From contig NC_135718.1 of the NCBI RefSeq assembly GCF_964656455.1, forward strand, positions 19,108,449 through 19,172,448: DNA of 64,000 bases, given 5' to 3'. Below, one piece after another: positions 12,897-24,800 of this stretch (position 1 is the first letter of the stretch; every line of letters begins with the position of its first letter). Made by a program: the position numbers and the translations under genes. Source of the stretch: Halichoerus grypus. Its lineage: Eukaryota > Chordata > Mammalia > Carnivora > Phocidae. The notes beneath the pieces were generated by a model that was not told the DNA's origin, did no database searches, and worked only from the letters and a program-made list of their open reading frames with translations.

Positions 12897-12974
12897 GAAA
12901 AAACTTAGCTGTATCCAACAATTCAGATATGGCGGAAGTGAAGTCAATGTTCCGGGAAGTTCTTCCAAAACAAG
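12897..12974 (+). CDS. BBIP1: BBIP1 exon with start codon
   Basis: The exon probably opens after the acceptor TTGAAG (AG at 12895-12896) and closes at CAAG|GTATCT. Bases 12897-12928 continue the open frame from the exon at 948-1031. Coding from ATG starts at 12929. An alternative acceptor, CAG at 12924-12926, would leave almost no leader. Confidence 0.8.
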
Positions 12975-13859
12975 GTATCTAAATCACAAATACTTAGGTC
13001 ACAGAATATTAATAGGGACCAAAATACAAAGTAGTAGGCATGACACACAGCAGCAGGCTCGATAGCCAAACATCTGTAACTATTTTGTATCCTGTATGCC
13101 ACATTTACTGTCCACTTTTACTAGGTTTCTTTTAGGAGTAGATTATAAAGAACTCATCCTTTTTTTCCCCAGTAAAAAGATGACAAATGAAGCACTGTTT
13201 CTTAAACCTAGAAATCCCGTTATACTCAAATTTGCAGATTAAAATATGAAATTTTCAGTGAAAAAATAGTACTGTAATTCACTAATGTTAAATAAGGTCT
13301 GAAAGTGGGGAGAAAGAAACCTAAGTCAAGCAATTGTTAAAGGCTGATGGTTTAAGTTAAACATTCATGTTAATGAATATTCATTACTATTAATACCATA
13401 CTTTCACTATGTAAGTATTCGTATGCACTATGTATTCTCCCAAATCTTTTTGCAGACTAGACATCTGATACAAAATGTTGTGTGTCTCATAGGTAGCTTA
13501 GAATCTTAGGTAGGAAGTTCAAAATGTCATCCTTATGAACTCCCTAGAATTAAATGTTGATATATTTGAAATAACTGAAAACAAGAGTTTTCATTAACAA
13601 TGGATTAATTCTTTTAGACCTTCATTCTAGCTGCAAATCCAAACCACCATACAACTGGGCCATCTCACTAAATTCCTTCTTTTTAAACTTAGGGCAGTTG
13701 TCAGTGGAAGATATAACCACAATGGTGCTGTGTAAACCCAAACTTTTGCCCTTAAAATCTCTGACTCTGGAAAAACTGGAGAAAATGCAGCAAGCAGCCC
13801 AGGATACGATTCGCCAACAAGAAATGGCAGAAAAGGAACAACAGCAAATAACTCACTGA
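12929..13859 (+). CDS. BBIP1: BBIP1, BBSome-interacting protein 1 (two coding exons)
   Basis: BBIP1 (BBIP10, BBS18) is a small subunit of the BBSome, the coat-like complex that moves membrane proteins into and out of cilia. Human work also ties it to cytoplasmic microtubule stability. Coding parts are 12929-12974 and 13693-13859. The GT donor after 12974 and the AG acceptor before 13693 split one glycine codon. The total is 213 nt, or 70 residues plus TGA. The protein starts [15 protein letters not shown] and ends EQQQITH. It is a short, charged, helix-prone chain with a [22 protein letters not shown] stretch typical of the family. The start was chosen because ATGGCGGAAGTG is the first in-frame ATG. 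The gene converges on PDCD4, whose 3' end lies just downstream. Identification rests on near-complete resemblance to the known protein. Confidence 0.93.
13693..13859 (+). CDS. BBIP1: BBIP1 terminal coding exon
   Basis: The acceptor is AACTTAG before 13693. The exon encodes residues 16-70, from the split glycine through the terminal ITH, with TGA at 13857-13859. It continues into the 3'UTR. Confidence 0.92.
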
Positions 13860-14000
13860 ATGGTAACTTTGCACTTCTACAGAATACCCTGCATTACTAT
13901 TAACAATAGCTAGACAATAACTTGCATCTGTATACTGAAGATGGTGTGTGTTAATAAAACTGATAGTGCTTATAAAATAAAAATACCCAAGACTAATGAA
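13860..14000 (+). terminator. BBIP1: BBIP1 proximal 3'UTR and poly(A) signals
   Basis: AATAAA hexamers occur at 13953-13958 and 13976-13981, about 95-120 bases after the stop. They predict cleavage near 13975-14000. Further plus-strand AATAAA copies at 15130-15135 and 15426-15431 could give longer transcripts running antisense through the PDCD4 3'UTR. Confidence 0.6.
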
Positions 14001-14063
14001 ACCTGTGAATTTAGACACTCTGGTTTATATTGAACATGAGCAATTAAAAAACTGAACCCAAAT

Positions 14064-14069
14064 TTTATT
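14064..14069 (-). terminator. PDCD4: PDCD4 distal poly(A) signal
   Basis: The plus-strand sequence TTTATT is AATAAA on the minus strand. Predicted cleavage is near 14045, only about 45-70 bases from the predicted BBIP1 end. Confidence 0.55.
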
Positions 14070-15554
14070 GTTTTTTTTTTTTTACCCAAGTTTTTAGAAC
14101 TGTAAATTACTGTTTCACCATTCCTATTACTGTTAAGACTCAGATAACATTCTTAGGCACAAGTGACTAAATGCAACTTTTATATTCAGATAATCGTTAC
14201 ATGTTTATTAAAAACAACTTGAAGATACATTCTAATCTCGTACAAAGCGTTTTGGGGCTTTTACATTATTATCTAATTTTAAAACTTATGAATTTTGTGT
14301 TTCATATTTAAGGCTATTTTGCCTGACCAACTGGTCCTACCAGTAATGACAAGACTGTATTTCTTAAACAAATATGATTTTTAAGAAACCTTCACTTATC
14401 AAGTAGTCCCCTGAGCTTTTAATGATAATTGACTTTAAGGACTAAAGAATTACCGGGCTATCTTTATCATCCAGGTATCAAACACAATTAAAACCCTAAA
14501 AATAGAAAAAAATATGGACTTGAAAGAGCCCATGAGATAAATATGAACATTAAATTTGGGGTTTCAGTTCTAAGAGACTGCCTAAACCTGTAATGGGCAT
14601 ATTCCTAAGAATATGTTTGTTAATCTGAATATAATTCTTGGCTGGTTGCTACAATCAATAATAGACAATTTAAATTAGCATAGACTTGGAGGCCTTGCTG
14701 AGTAATTAGGCTCTGCAAAAGAGGTTAGAAATGTGATCATTCTTTAGAGAACTATTATTAAACTGATAAGAACAGAACTATTATTTATTGGTAGCTACTA
14801 TCTTCTCAGACACTGGATAAATGTAAAAACTTTTTGAGACTCTGAAGAATAACTTTTTGTAACATAAACATTAGTTGGTAACAGAACTTAAGAATGATGA
14901 AACGTATTATATTTTAAAAATATCACTGAGCTTTAGAGAAGATCAAAAAACAAGTATGTATGCATTTCCCACAGATAATATTAAAAGAATTTACTACTGT
15001 ACTTTTGATTTAAAAGTTTGCAAAGAACAAAATTTAAATTCACTAGGTTCAAATATGCTCCCTTACAGGATTTAAAATTTGCTGTGTAAAATAAAAGTTT
15101 TTAAAAAGACCTAAAATATATGTACTCCCAATAAAGAATCAACACTGCTTCACATGTTTTATTTTGTCATACATTCTTTTAAGAACCGGGTTCATTTTTC
15201 CAGTTTTGTAGAAAAATAGATGTTCCAGCCACCATTTATTTAACTGTCTAGTCTTTAAGACCAATCAATATGTTCCCTGGAAAAATGATAAGTCTTATGA
15301 CTAACTCATTTTCTTAAAATTCTTTAAGACAAACAAATAACTTTTTTTTGTTTTTAACTCCCAAAGCACAGTATTCCAACAGCAGCAGCCAACATGGGGT
15401 TTTAGCAGCTTAACTTTACCCCCTAAATAAAGCTTTGTATAAACCAGTGATTTTACTACAAAAACACTGTCCTTGAAAGAAAGGAGTGGCAGTCAGACAT
15501 CAATGCAAAACTTGGAATGATTAGGTCATAAACATGGCACTTACTTACAAAAGG

Positions 15555-15562
15555 TAGCTTAT
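15555..15562 (-). promoter_or_regulatory. PDCD4: miR-21 8-mer target site in PDCD4 3'UTR
   Basis: On the minus strand this reads ATAAGCTA, a perfect match to miR-21 seed positions 2-8 plus the A opposite position 1. It is about 270 nt after the stop. The flanks, GGAATATTC before and CCTTTTGTAAG after, match the context I recall of the experimentally validated human PDCD4 miR-21 site. This is the main known post-transcriptional brake on PDCD4. Confidence 0.88.
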
Positions 15563-15833
15563 GAGAATATTCCACTTAAGAAGTGGTTACTCTTCTGTCC
15601 CTCCTTAACACCCTCAAATGAAAAAAAAGAAAAAGATAAAAAGAAAACACTTCCTTTAAAAATTCCCCTTAAATTGTAAGTTTATAAAATTTCAGAAACG
15701 CCTTGTACCCAAAACAAGTGCTTCAAAAAAAAAACAAAAAAAACAAAAAAAAAACCTGTGCTAACAACTCTTACAATTCAGATATATTTATATTTTTTTT
15801 TTATAACATCTAAGACTGTAAGAGTTCTTATAT

Positions 15834-15894
15834 TCAGTAGCTCTCTGGTTTAAGACGACCTCCATCTCCTTCACTTACAAAACGTTTTCTGCCC
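15834..15894 (-). CDS. PDCD4: PDCD4 exon 12, terminal coding part
   Basis: The acceptor is CATTACAG. It encodes [19 protein letters not shown] and ends in TGA at 15834-15836. It holds the basic nuclear-localisation-like RGRKR and the Ser457 context. The exon continues as 3'UTR. Confidence 0.95.
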
Positions 15895-18800
15895 CTGTAA
15901 TGAAAAGAACACAAGCATGAAAATGGATACCAATTCTGACTACAGATCAAAACCAAAAACACCTTTGGGTTCTTTTGTTAGTCATTAGGTTTTGAAGGGT
16001 TTCATTGTTTAAAAAAAAAAAAAAAAAAAGTGAGCATACCTCTAATTCTTTTGAGAAAGACTCTTTCCCAAAGGCTACATACATATCCTAGGATATTAAC
16101 AAATCAAATGAACGCTAATCTAGGCAGTTTTTAGTTAAATAAAAGCTTATTAAAACAAGTTATTGACCAAATGGAGTCATGTTAAAAAGTTAAAATATAA
16201 AGCAAACATGCTATTTAGAATTTTAATATTTACTCCTACTATGTTATTAGTATTATTTGAAAACTAAACAGTGAGCCAAAGAAACACCAACATGACTTGG
16301 AATTATGCAAACTAGAGCTACAGAACCCATGAAAATATCCATGTTTAAAAATTTTTTTTAGTTTTTTTCTCAAATGTAGAAAAGCCATAACCTGTCCATG
16401 CAGAAACAAATCAGAATCCAATTAATTGCAGTCTATGCCCCATTTTGGAATTCCTACTATTTCAAACTCAAGAGACCTTGCTTCATAATTATAACCACAC
16501 TTATGCTGTATATGTAGCTATACACAGTAGCCAACAACCCAGGAGAAATAGTTGACCAGCAGCCTAAAGCAATAAGTGGAAAACAGAGTTTGCTCAGGAT
16601 TAGCCCTCATTCTCTGACCATAAACCAACATGCACAAGCATTCAAGACCACATACAAATGTGCACTTCACCCAAATAAGCTAATGGGTAGAGGATAAAAA
16701 GTCACAGTTCTATGGCAAACAAAGAACATTTAGGTATCTCCTCAACTGATCCTTAGAGTAAAGCCACAATAGAAATGACCAGTTAGACTTCTGAACAGAA
16801 GCTGAGAAGTTTAAAAAGCTAGTGCCAAGGTGTTGACCCCTTTTCATACTAAGTCTAAGTGGAAATCAGCTACATTTTCCTGCACATAAAGGCTTCAGAC
16901 TATAATATTAGAGACTGAGATGGGGAACAAAGCAGTAAGTATCAAGAACCTTACCAAAGCTGACAGTATTTACTGATGTATACCACTTGGCACATAAATG
17001 ATGCCATCACCAAGCAGAGATCTATGTATGTATTTTTAGAGATCTGTATTTTAAAACATTTTTATCAGAGCCATTAAACTCTATCTTCCTCCTTCTCTCT
17101 CAACGGCATCTAAACTTTCTAGAGGAAAAGACACTACTAGGAACTATTTTTTCTAAGACTTAATTCTCACAATCAACTTCAATAAAAACAAAGCTTTGCA
17201 ATTTTTTCAGATTAAAAATTACAAAAACTTAAAATGCACATAAAGCAGACATACACCATACTCAAGTTTAGCTATTACTAACATATCTATTTATAAACTT
17301 CATTATAAGCTTCATTTTAACCACAAAAAAAACTCAGCAACTCCTAAAGAGTTACGATTCTAGTAGCACAAATATATCATCTCCAAGGAATCACACACAT
17401 CCACTTTGAATGAGATAAGATCCAATTAGCCTTAATTCTCCATTCCATGAAGGAGAAAAAGGAAGTTAGTTACATGGAGTACAGGAATGAGCCTAGATCT
17501 TTGAAGCCAGGAAAGGTCTGGATTCATCCTTGGCCTCTACCATGTGTGACCTTAGGAAAAGTATACTACACTTCCTTAAACCTCAATTTTCTCCTCTTAT
17601 TGGTGATAATATCTATTCTGAAATAATATTTCAAGTACTTAGAACAGAGCCTGGTACACAGAACTACTACACAAAGCTAGTTTCCTTCCAGTGAACAAGG
17701 GCTTCATGAAGTAGCCCTGTATAGATTTACAAGGGGGCAAAATAAGCTTTGCCCTTGTTTTTCCATAAACTCAAAATAGATCATTTTCATTCTTGAGTGG
17801 CTTTAGGGGAGATGTTATTTTTCTGACAGAATTCCAGAATTTTTCTGGAATGACAGAAAATTAGCTTAGCCTTCCCAAGCACTCAGCCAGTATCTTATGT
17901 GAAAAAAGTAATAAAGTACCTTGAAGGACAAAGATCTCTGAGTTGTTTGGAAATTATTCCAGCCTGAAAACATTCTTCTACAAATCGCTCAAGCACAGAG
18001 TATGAATGTGGGACATCCAGATTAATGTCTGGAATTTCATTGTAAATTCTCTCATAACCCTAAAACAATAAAATTATATACAGAATGTTAGCCCGTATGA
18101 AATACATAATGCCATACAACCCATCATTGTCATCAAGCTGCATTTAAGGCCTTAACTGTTCATAAAATTAGAATGAAGTCAGATCTGATCCTTGAAAAGT
18201 ATAGACAGCAGGTATATTTGTTATAGAATGTCTTCTTTAAAACTTCTCTCAAAAGAGTTTAGGTAGACATCCATCAGACACTGGACATACTTCTTCACCA
18301 TCTACTTCTCTATATACATTTACTAGACTTCTAAAAAATATAAGGCAAGTAAGAACCTCACCAATATTTTAAATCAGAATAAATTAAATACTTTAAAGTA
18401 TATTTGTTAAAAGATCACATTCATGTTTGTTTCTAGATATAAAATAGAAACTATCGTATCTTTAAAAGCAGAACTCTTGAGGAAGAACAATCACATCTTC
18501 AAAAAACCCACTAAAGTGTTACTTTTAAGAAATGGCTACAAGAGGTCAAACATAATCACAACCATTAAAAAAACAAACAAACTACAGGCACAGTACTATT
18601 AAACATACCTAAAAGAACATTTCACTGATAATTCATAATCTTTATTCAATCATTATACATTTAAGGTATAAGCCTAAAATTGTTCAAAATAATGTTATAC
18701 TTACTCTTTTCATTTGGTCTAGAGTAATGGTAGAAAATTTCCAAAGAGATTTTAATAAATCCAAAATCATCTTAAATGTACTTTCTCCAGTTGACTCTAA

Positions 18801-21800
18801 AACCATTACAATGGCCTAAAAATTGAATGAATGAATGAACAAATGTTTGGTCATTAATTCATATAAAGAAACTGCTCCTAAATGTATCAGATTCCTTTTG
18901 TCTGATATGTAATTATAATCATTATAAAAATTTAAAAACAACATACTCCCTTAACATTAAAATTAAAAAAAAAAAAAGATGTATGCTATTAAAGAAGCAT
19001 TAAGTCATTGTGGTACAAAAAGGAACACTTAATAATTCTCTTTGGAATGTCAAAGTAATCAAGTAATCTTACTTCATATACAAGCTCATGGTGAAAATGA
19101 GGTACTTCCAGTTCCTTAAGGCAATGTTCAGCTTCAGATATGTCTCCAGAGAGTAAATACTCTTTCAGCAGCATATCAATCTATTAAATTTAAAAATTGA
19201 GATATGTTAGAATTCCTAGTTTTTATTTTTTATTTCTTAAAGATTTTATTTATTCATTTTTAGAGAGAGAGAGAGTGCACACATGCACACAGAGGAAGAG
19301 GGAGATGAGGCAGACTCCACACCAACCAAGCACAGAGCCCGAGGTGGGGCTCCATCCCACAACTGCCAGACCAGGACCTGAGCCAAAACCAAGAGTCTGA
19401 TGCTCAACTGACTGAGCAACCAAGGCGCCCCTAGAATTCCTAATTTAAAAGAAAAAAGAAAAAAAAAACTGCTTTTTGCCCATAGGATTTACTTACTCCC
19501 AAAGACGATCACAAACAGTGTAAGAACATACAGACTTGACACAACACTATCACAACAGATTTTTTTTCATAATTAACAAGTAAACCCCCGATTTTTAAGT
19601 GGTTCATAATTATAAAGAAAATGCAGTGCTTCAGTGTGTCTTAATAATCACTGAGATCTAGGAGTAGACTTAAGATGTACATGGCCTGAGTTGTGACCAT
19701 AATGCTTCAATGCTCGCTATAAAACAAGGAATTTTAAAGACCACTAGAGGGCACTGACTGAAAGTCTCAAGATATATTTTTAATAAAGTGTCACAAACTT
19801 TCACTTCCATCAGGATGACCTTAATAATAGTGCACTGGCAGCCAAAAAAATGAGTGATGATAACAGAGCAAAATATCCATATACTTTCTCTTTTCTCTAC
19901 AGCTAAGGATTTGAAACCAATTATCTAAGATGTTCATCAGTAGTTCAGCTTCTAGTTGTAGCTAAAGAGGCAAGACTTGACTTTCTTGTTCAAATACAAT
20001 AACCTCTATGGCTCCAGAGAAAAGGAGGAAAAAGTTTTCCAGCATAAGAACTTCAACAAGAATGTTCTTCCTAATACACTGCCTGTTAAAATCACCTTTG
20101 CACCTAGTACACACTCAATGAATGTTGGCTGAATGAAGTAAATAATCTCATTTAAGTATCTTTGACTTCAACTTCTGCAATGTATTTTCATGAAAGGTAA
20201 AGTAAAATTTATCAGTAGAATACATCCTAATGAGTAATTCCTATTATCCTGCTTTAGGAAAGTAAATATTTAAAGCATGGCACTTGAATAACATGTTTTT
20301 ACTTTATACTTGTAAATTAATACATTTTATTATTTAAATTATATCATTTAGAGTTCTGTAACTTTGTTATGCAACTTTAAGTATTTAAATGCTTCCCGTT
20401 AAGTTCCATGAATCTTTTTGAGAATGACAAATTATAAATACATGTATACATTTCTAAAAGTCTCTTTGTCCAACTCATCCCTCCATGTAAAAAGACATGA
20501 ATATCCAAATAATGTGAACCTTAAACTCATATTGGTAGTTTTATTCCAATTTTTATCTTGACTATTTTCTGATTGAGATAATTCACATAAAATAGTTTGA
20601 CAGTTTCTCAAAATACTAATTTTAGGGGAGTATTACCATCTTTTTTTCAAGTTTGTTTTTTTTTTAGTAATCTCTACACCAAACGTGAGGCTAAACTCAC
20701 AACCCTGAGATCAAGAGTCACAAGCTCCTCCAACTGAGAAAGCCAAGGGCCCTGAGTATTACCACCTTAACAATATTACGTCTTCCAATCCATAAATGTA
20801 GGATATCTGAGTATCTTTCTATTTATTTAGGTCTTAATTTATTTCAACAATGTTTTGCAGTTGTTGGTATATAAGAATTACACTTGTTTTGTTAAATTTA
20901 TTCCTAAATATTTTAGTATTTTTTATTCTATTGTAAAAGAAATTGTTTCCTGGGCGCCTGGGTGGCTCAGTTGGTTGAGCGACTGCCTTCGGCTCAGGTC
21001 ATGATCCTGGAGTCCCTGGATCGAGTCCCGCATCGGGCTCCCTGCTCGGCAGGGAGTCTGCTTCTCCCTCTGACCCTCCCCCCTCTCATGTGCTCGCTCT
21101 CTCTCATTCTCTCTCTCTCAAATAAATAAATAAAATCTTTAAAAAAAAAAAAAAAAAAAGAAATTGTTTCCTAATTTCACTTCAAAACATTCATTGCTAG
21201 TGTACAGAACTAGAACTGAATATTGTATATTGATCTTATATCCTACAACCCTGCTGAATTCATTTATTAGTTGACAGTTTGGTTTTTGTTTTTTTGTAGA
21301 TTCATTCAGATTTTCTATATGCAGATCATGTCATCTGGGAATAAAGATAAAGTTTTACTTCTTCCTTTCCCATCTAGATGCCTTTTATGTCATAATCTTG
21401 CCAAAATGCCCTGGTATCTTGACTGTGTTTATACCCAATCTTCCCAACAACTTGAAAAGTTTTTTAAAACCAGATGTTGCAATCATGACATTACAAACAC
21501 CAACTTATCTACTTTAAGATATATAAAAGCAAACTGGTCAAAATCTATACTTTCAGCTCCTTAACCCCCAAACTAAGTACACATATCACTAAAAGATTAA
21601 ATATCGAAACTATAGTCACATGAAAAGAATATACTCAAAAATCAGAAGCACATGAGCTATATAAATCTTCTAATTTTCTTAACAATCCGCAAATAAGATT
21701 AAACACTTTTTCTGGTTTCCTGTTATACAACATTACTTTATTGCCAGAAAAAAAGATCCACAGAGAATAAATCTGGCATTTTAATGCAAAAATCAATCAT

Positions 21801-24800
21801 TTTTACTTTTAAAGCATGCATACAGGTAGCGAACTTCCTTACAAAAATCTACCACTCTGATCTACTCTAGTGTTCATAATTCATAACTTATGATCTCAGA
21901 GTATCCAGTTTCAAATTACTCATTTAAAAATGTAGTTATTGGGGCGCCTGGGTGGCTCAGTCGGTTAAGCGGCTGCCTTCGGCTCAGGTCATAATCCCAG
22001 GGTCCTGGGATCCAGCCCCGCATCGGGTTCCCTGCTCAGGGGGAAGCCTGCTTCTCCCTCTCCCATTCCCCCTGCTTGTGTTCCCTCTCTCGCTGTGTCT
22101 CTCTCTGTCAAATAAATAAATAAAATCTTTAAAAAAATAAAAAATAAAAAAAAATAAAAATGTAGTTATTTACTGAGTAACTATAAAATAGAAAGTCTTA
22201 CTTTGACAGTATTTGAAAAATTTTAAACACCAATATAAGAAAAGACTTCAGGCATTCCTTTGAGGTTCAAATACAGCCTTCTTATGAAAGCCCTTTTAAC
22301 TTAACTCAGTCTTATTTTTAAGTCAGGGAAACCATAAAAATTTAGTAACAATTATATAATTCTTGTGTAATTTATAGCACTAGGGTATAAAGCTAAATAT
22401 ACAAAGGTTATCCAATTTTCCATGTGTAGCTTTAAGACTGAACTTAATTTTTGTCTGCAGAAATACCAGCTAGAGGGCATAGTTTACTTCCCTAGAGAAA
22501 TACATGTAAATTAAGTTAAAGACAATACCCAGTAGTTACCTCTTTAACAAGGTGATTAACAGACTGCTGCCCACCTCCAGAACCCCACACACTGTCTTTG
22601 CGCTTTCCACCTTTAGACATACTCAGGAGCACAGTAGCCTTGTCCAGAGCAGCTCTACCAAAATAAATAAATAAATAACAACAATAAATAATTCTGGCAA
22701 CTTGGACATGCTTGAGGCTGACCTAAAAGCTTTCACGTAACCTAAAAGCAACCTAAAATTCAAAGGTCTTTTAAAAAACTACTTTTTAAAATAAAAAGTT
22801 GGGAACAAAAAAACAGTTGCTTTTCATGTTAATATTCTCATACTCTCTTCTTTTCTCAATCCACAAAAATCTAAAACCTTATTACAAAATAATTCATCTA
22901 TCCTGAGGAGAAACATTTTGCATAAAACTAAACTTTTACATAGATCTATGCCTTCCCACCAGGGCAACCATTCCACTCTGATCTGAGTAGTCCTAGAAAA
23001 TTAAGTTAACATCTACACCTGAGAAAACCTAACACATGGCTAAGACCAAATCTAAGTTTCCAGAAAGTTATAAAAATCATACAGGATGACTCCCAAATAT
23101 TACATTTAGCCTAAAATTATACCAAAGAACAAGAGTGAAAAACATTATTTCCTAATATTACTGTAGCAGATAAATATAAAATAGAAAATGGGGTTCCTTT
23201 GTTAATACTGTCCATCCTACTAGAATATGAAATAATTACAGAATGTAAAAACTTGAACAGACCTTAAATATTCTCAGTCCAATCCTTCCATTTTATAAAT
23301 AAGGAAACTGAGGCCCAGAGAAGAGTGGTTTGACATAAAGGTAGCTAGGTTTAGCTAATCCCAAATTTCTACATTATAGTACTGTCCTCTTCCTGTTATA
23401 TCATGTCAACAATCTCTCAATTTTGTTTTAGCAGTGGAGAATGCACACAAATGACAAACACAATGTCTGAATAATCCAAATGTCATTTCAATAAAATCCT
23501 GTAGAATTTCCCCTCTTTTGAAATTCTAAGTAGAAAAATTAATTTACTTACCTAGCCTGTACACAATCTACAGTTCCTTTGTAACTATCAATATAGGTAT
23601 TACATAAAATTCCATCTCCAACAGCTCTAGCAATAAACTGGCCCACCAACTACAATAAGAAAAAAAAAAAAGCTATATAAAAAAATCTAAAACCTTTATA
23701 GGACACAATTTCTAAACGCATAAATGATGAAGACTGGCTGAACTACACAGTCAATATCTAAGATATACTGTAATATTCAAAGACATCTATTTAGCACCTG
23801 CTAGTTATGCTCAGCATACTCTCCTACAACTCACCCCTCAAGATAAGCACCATGGTGGGGGGGGCACATTGTTCAATTCTAATCCCCCAACACCTCTGCA
23901 CACTGCCTGGAACATAGTGTATCATCAAAATTACTTGTTAAGCCAATGGCCTAAATTCAAGAGAACAAACAAAAAAATGGGACTAGGTTTTCTCAAAAAC
24001 TGATTAAAAGAATTTATTGTATGGAGAAAACTTGGTGTAGAAATTTGTCTGAAAGTGTATTCACAGCATTACTTCTTTTTGTTGTTGTTGTTGTTAAAGT
24101 AGGCTCCATACCCAATGTGGGGCTTGAACTCATGACCCTGACACCAAGAGTCACATGCGCTCCACAGATTGAACCAGCCAGGCACTCCTTTTCATAGCAT
24201 TATTTCTTATAAAAATTGGAAACGACTCTAGTGTCTAACAATAAAGGTGTGGTTAAATGATACATAAGATGGTACATTATGTGACCATTAGGAAATACGT
24301 TTACCACATTTTATGGTGTAAGAAGAATCAAGTTTATAAAATAGCATATACAGTATAATTCCACTTTCTTTAAAACAAAAAATGCAAGGATATATAAAAA
24401 CCATACATTGATATATACCCACAGAAAGTAAAATAGATTTAACACCAAAATGTTAACAGTGGTTATTTTTGCTGGCCTTGCTTCCTTTTGACCTTTATTT
24501 TTCAAAAATTCCATTATATGAATTTATGTAATTATTTTTTTAATATATGAGTACTGCTATAAAAAGAAAAAAAAAAAAGTCCACATCTGAATCATTGCTC
24601 AATACCTTACACAGACTACTGTCTGTCATAGAAAAGTATAACAGAAACAGCATTTAGGAATTAACCTACCTATCCCTATTCCTAAATTGATGTTTAAGTA
24701 AAATGCTCCTACCTTATTTAAAACTTTGGTTAAGTAATTAGCAACAATTTCACACATTTTCAATTTCAAACCAGAAAGTCACATTATAGTATCAGCATGT

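Larger units (their letters stand above)
14045..15833 (-). other. PDCD4: PDCD4 3'UTR
   Basis: About 1.8 kb of AT-rich sequence runs from the stop to the poly(A) signal AATAAA read on the minus strand at 14064-14069. Alternative minus-strand AATAAA copies include 15158-15163. Pure A/T tracts at about 15727-15754 and 15791-15801 sit close to the stop. The extent is inferred from the signal, without transcript data. Confidence 0.65.
20525..21500 (-). mobile_element. L1 fragment interrupted by a SINE
   Basis: T-rich sequence typical of antisense L1 ORF2 (ATCCTACAACCCTGCTGAATTC region and TTAAATTTATTCCTAAATATTTTA). It is split by the young SINE at 20952-21159. Confidence 0.7.
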
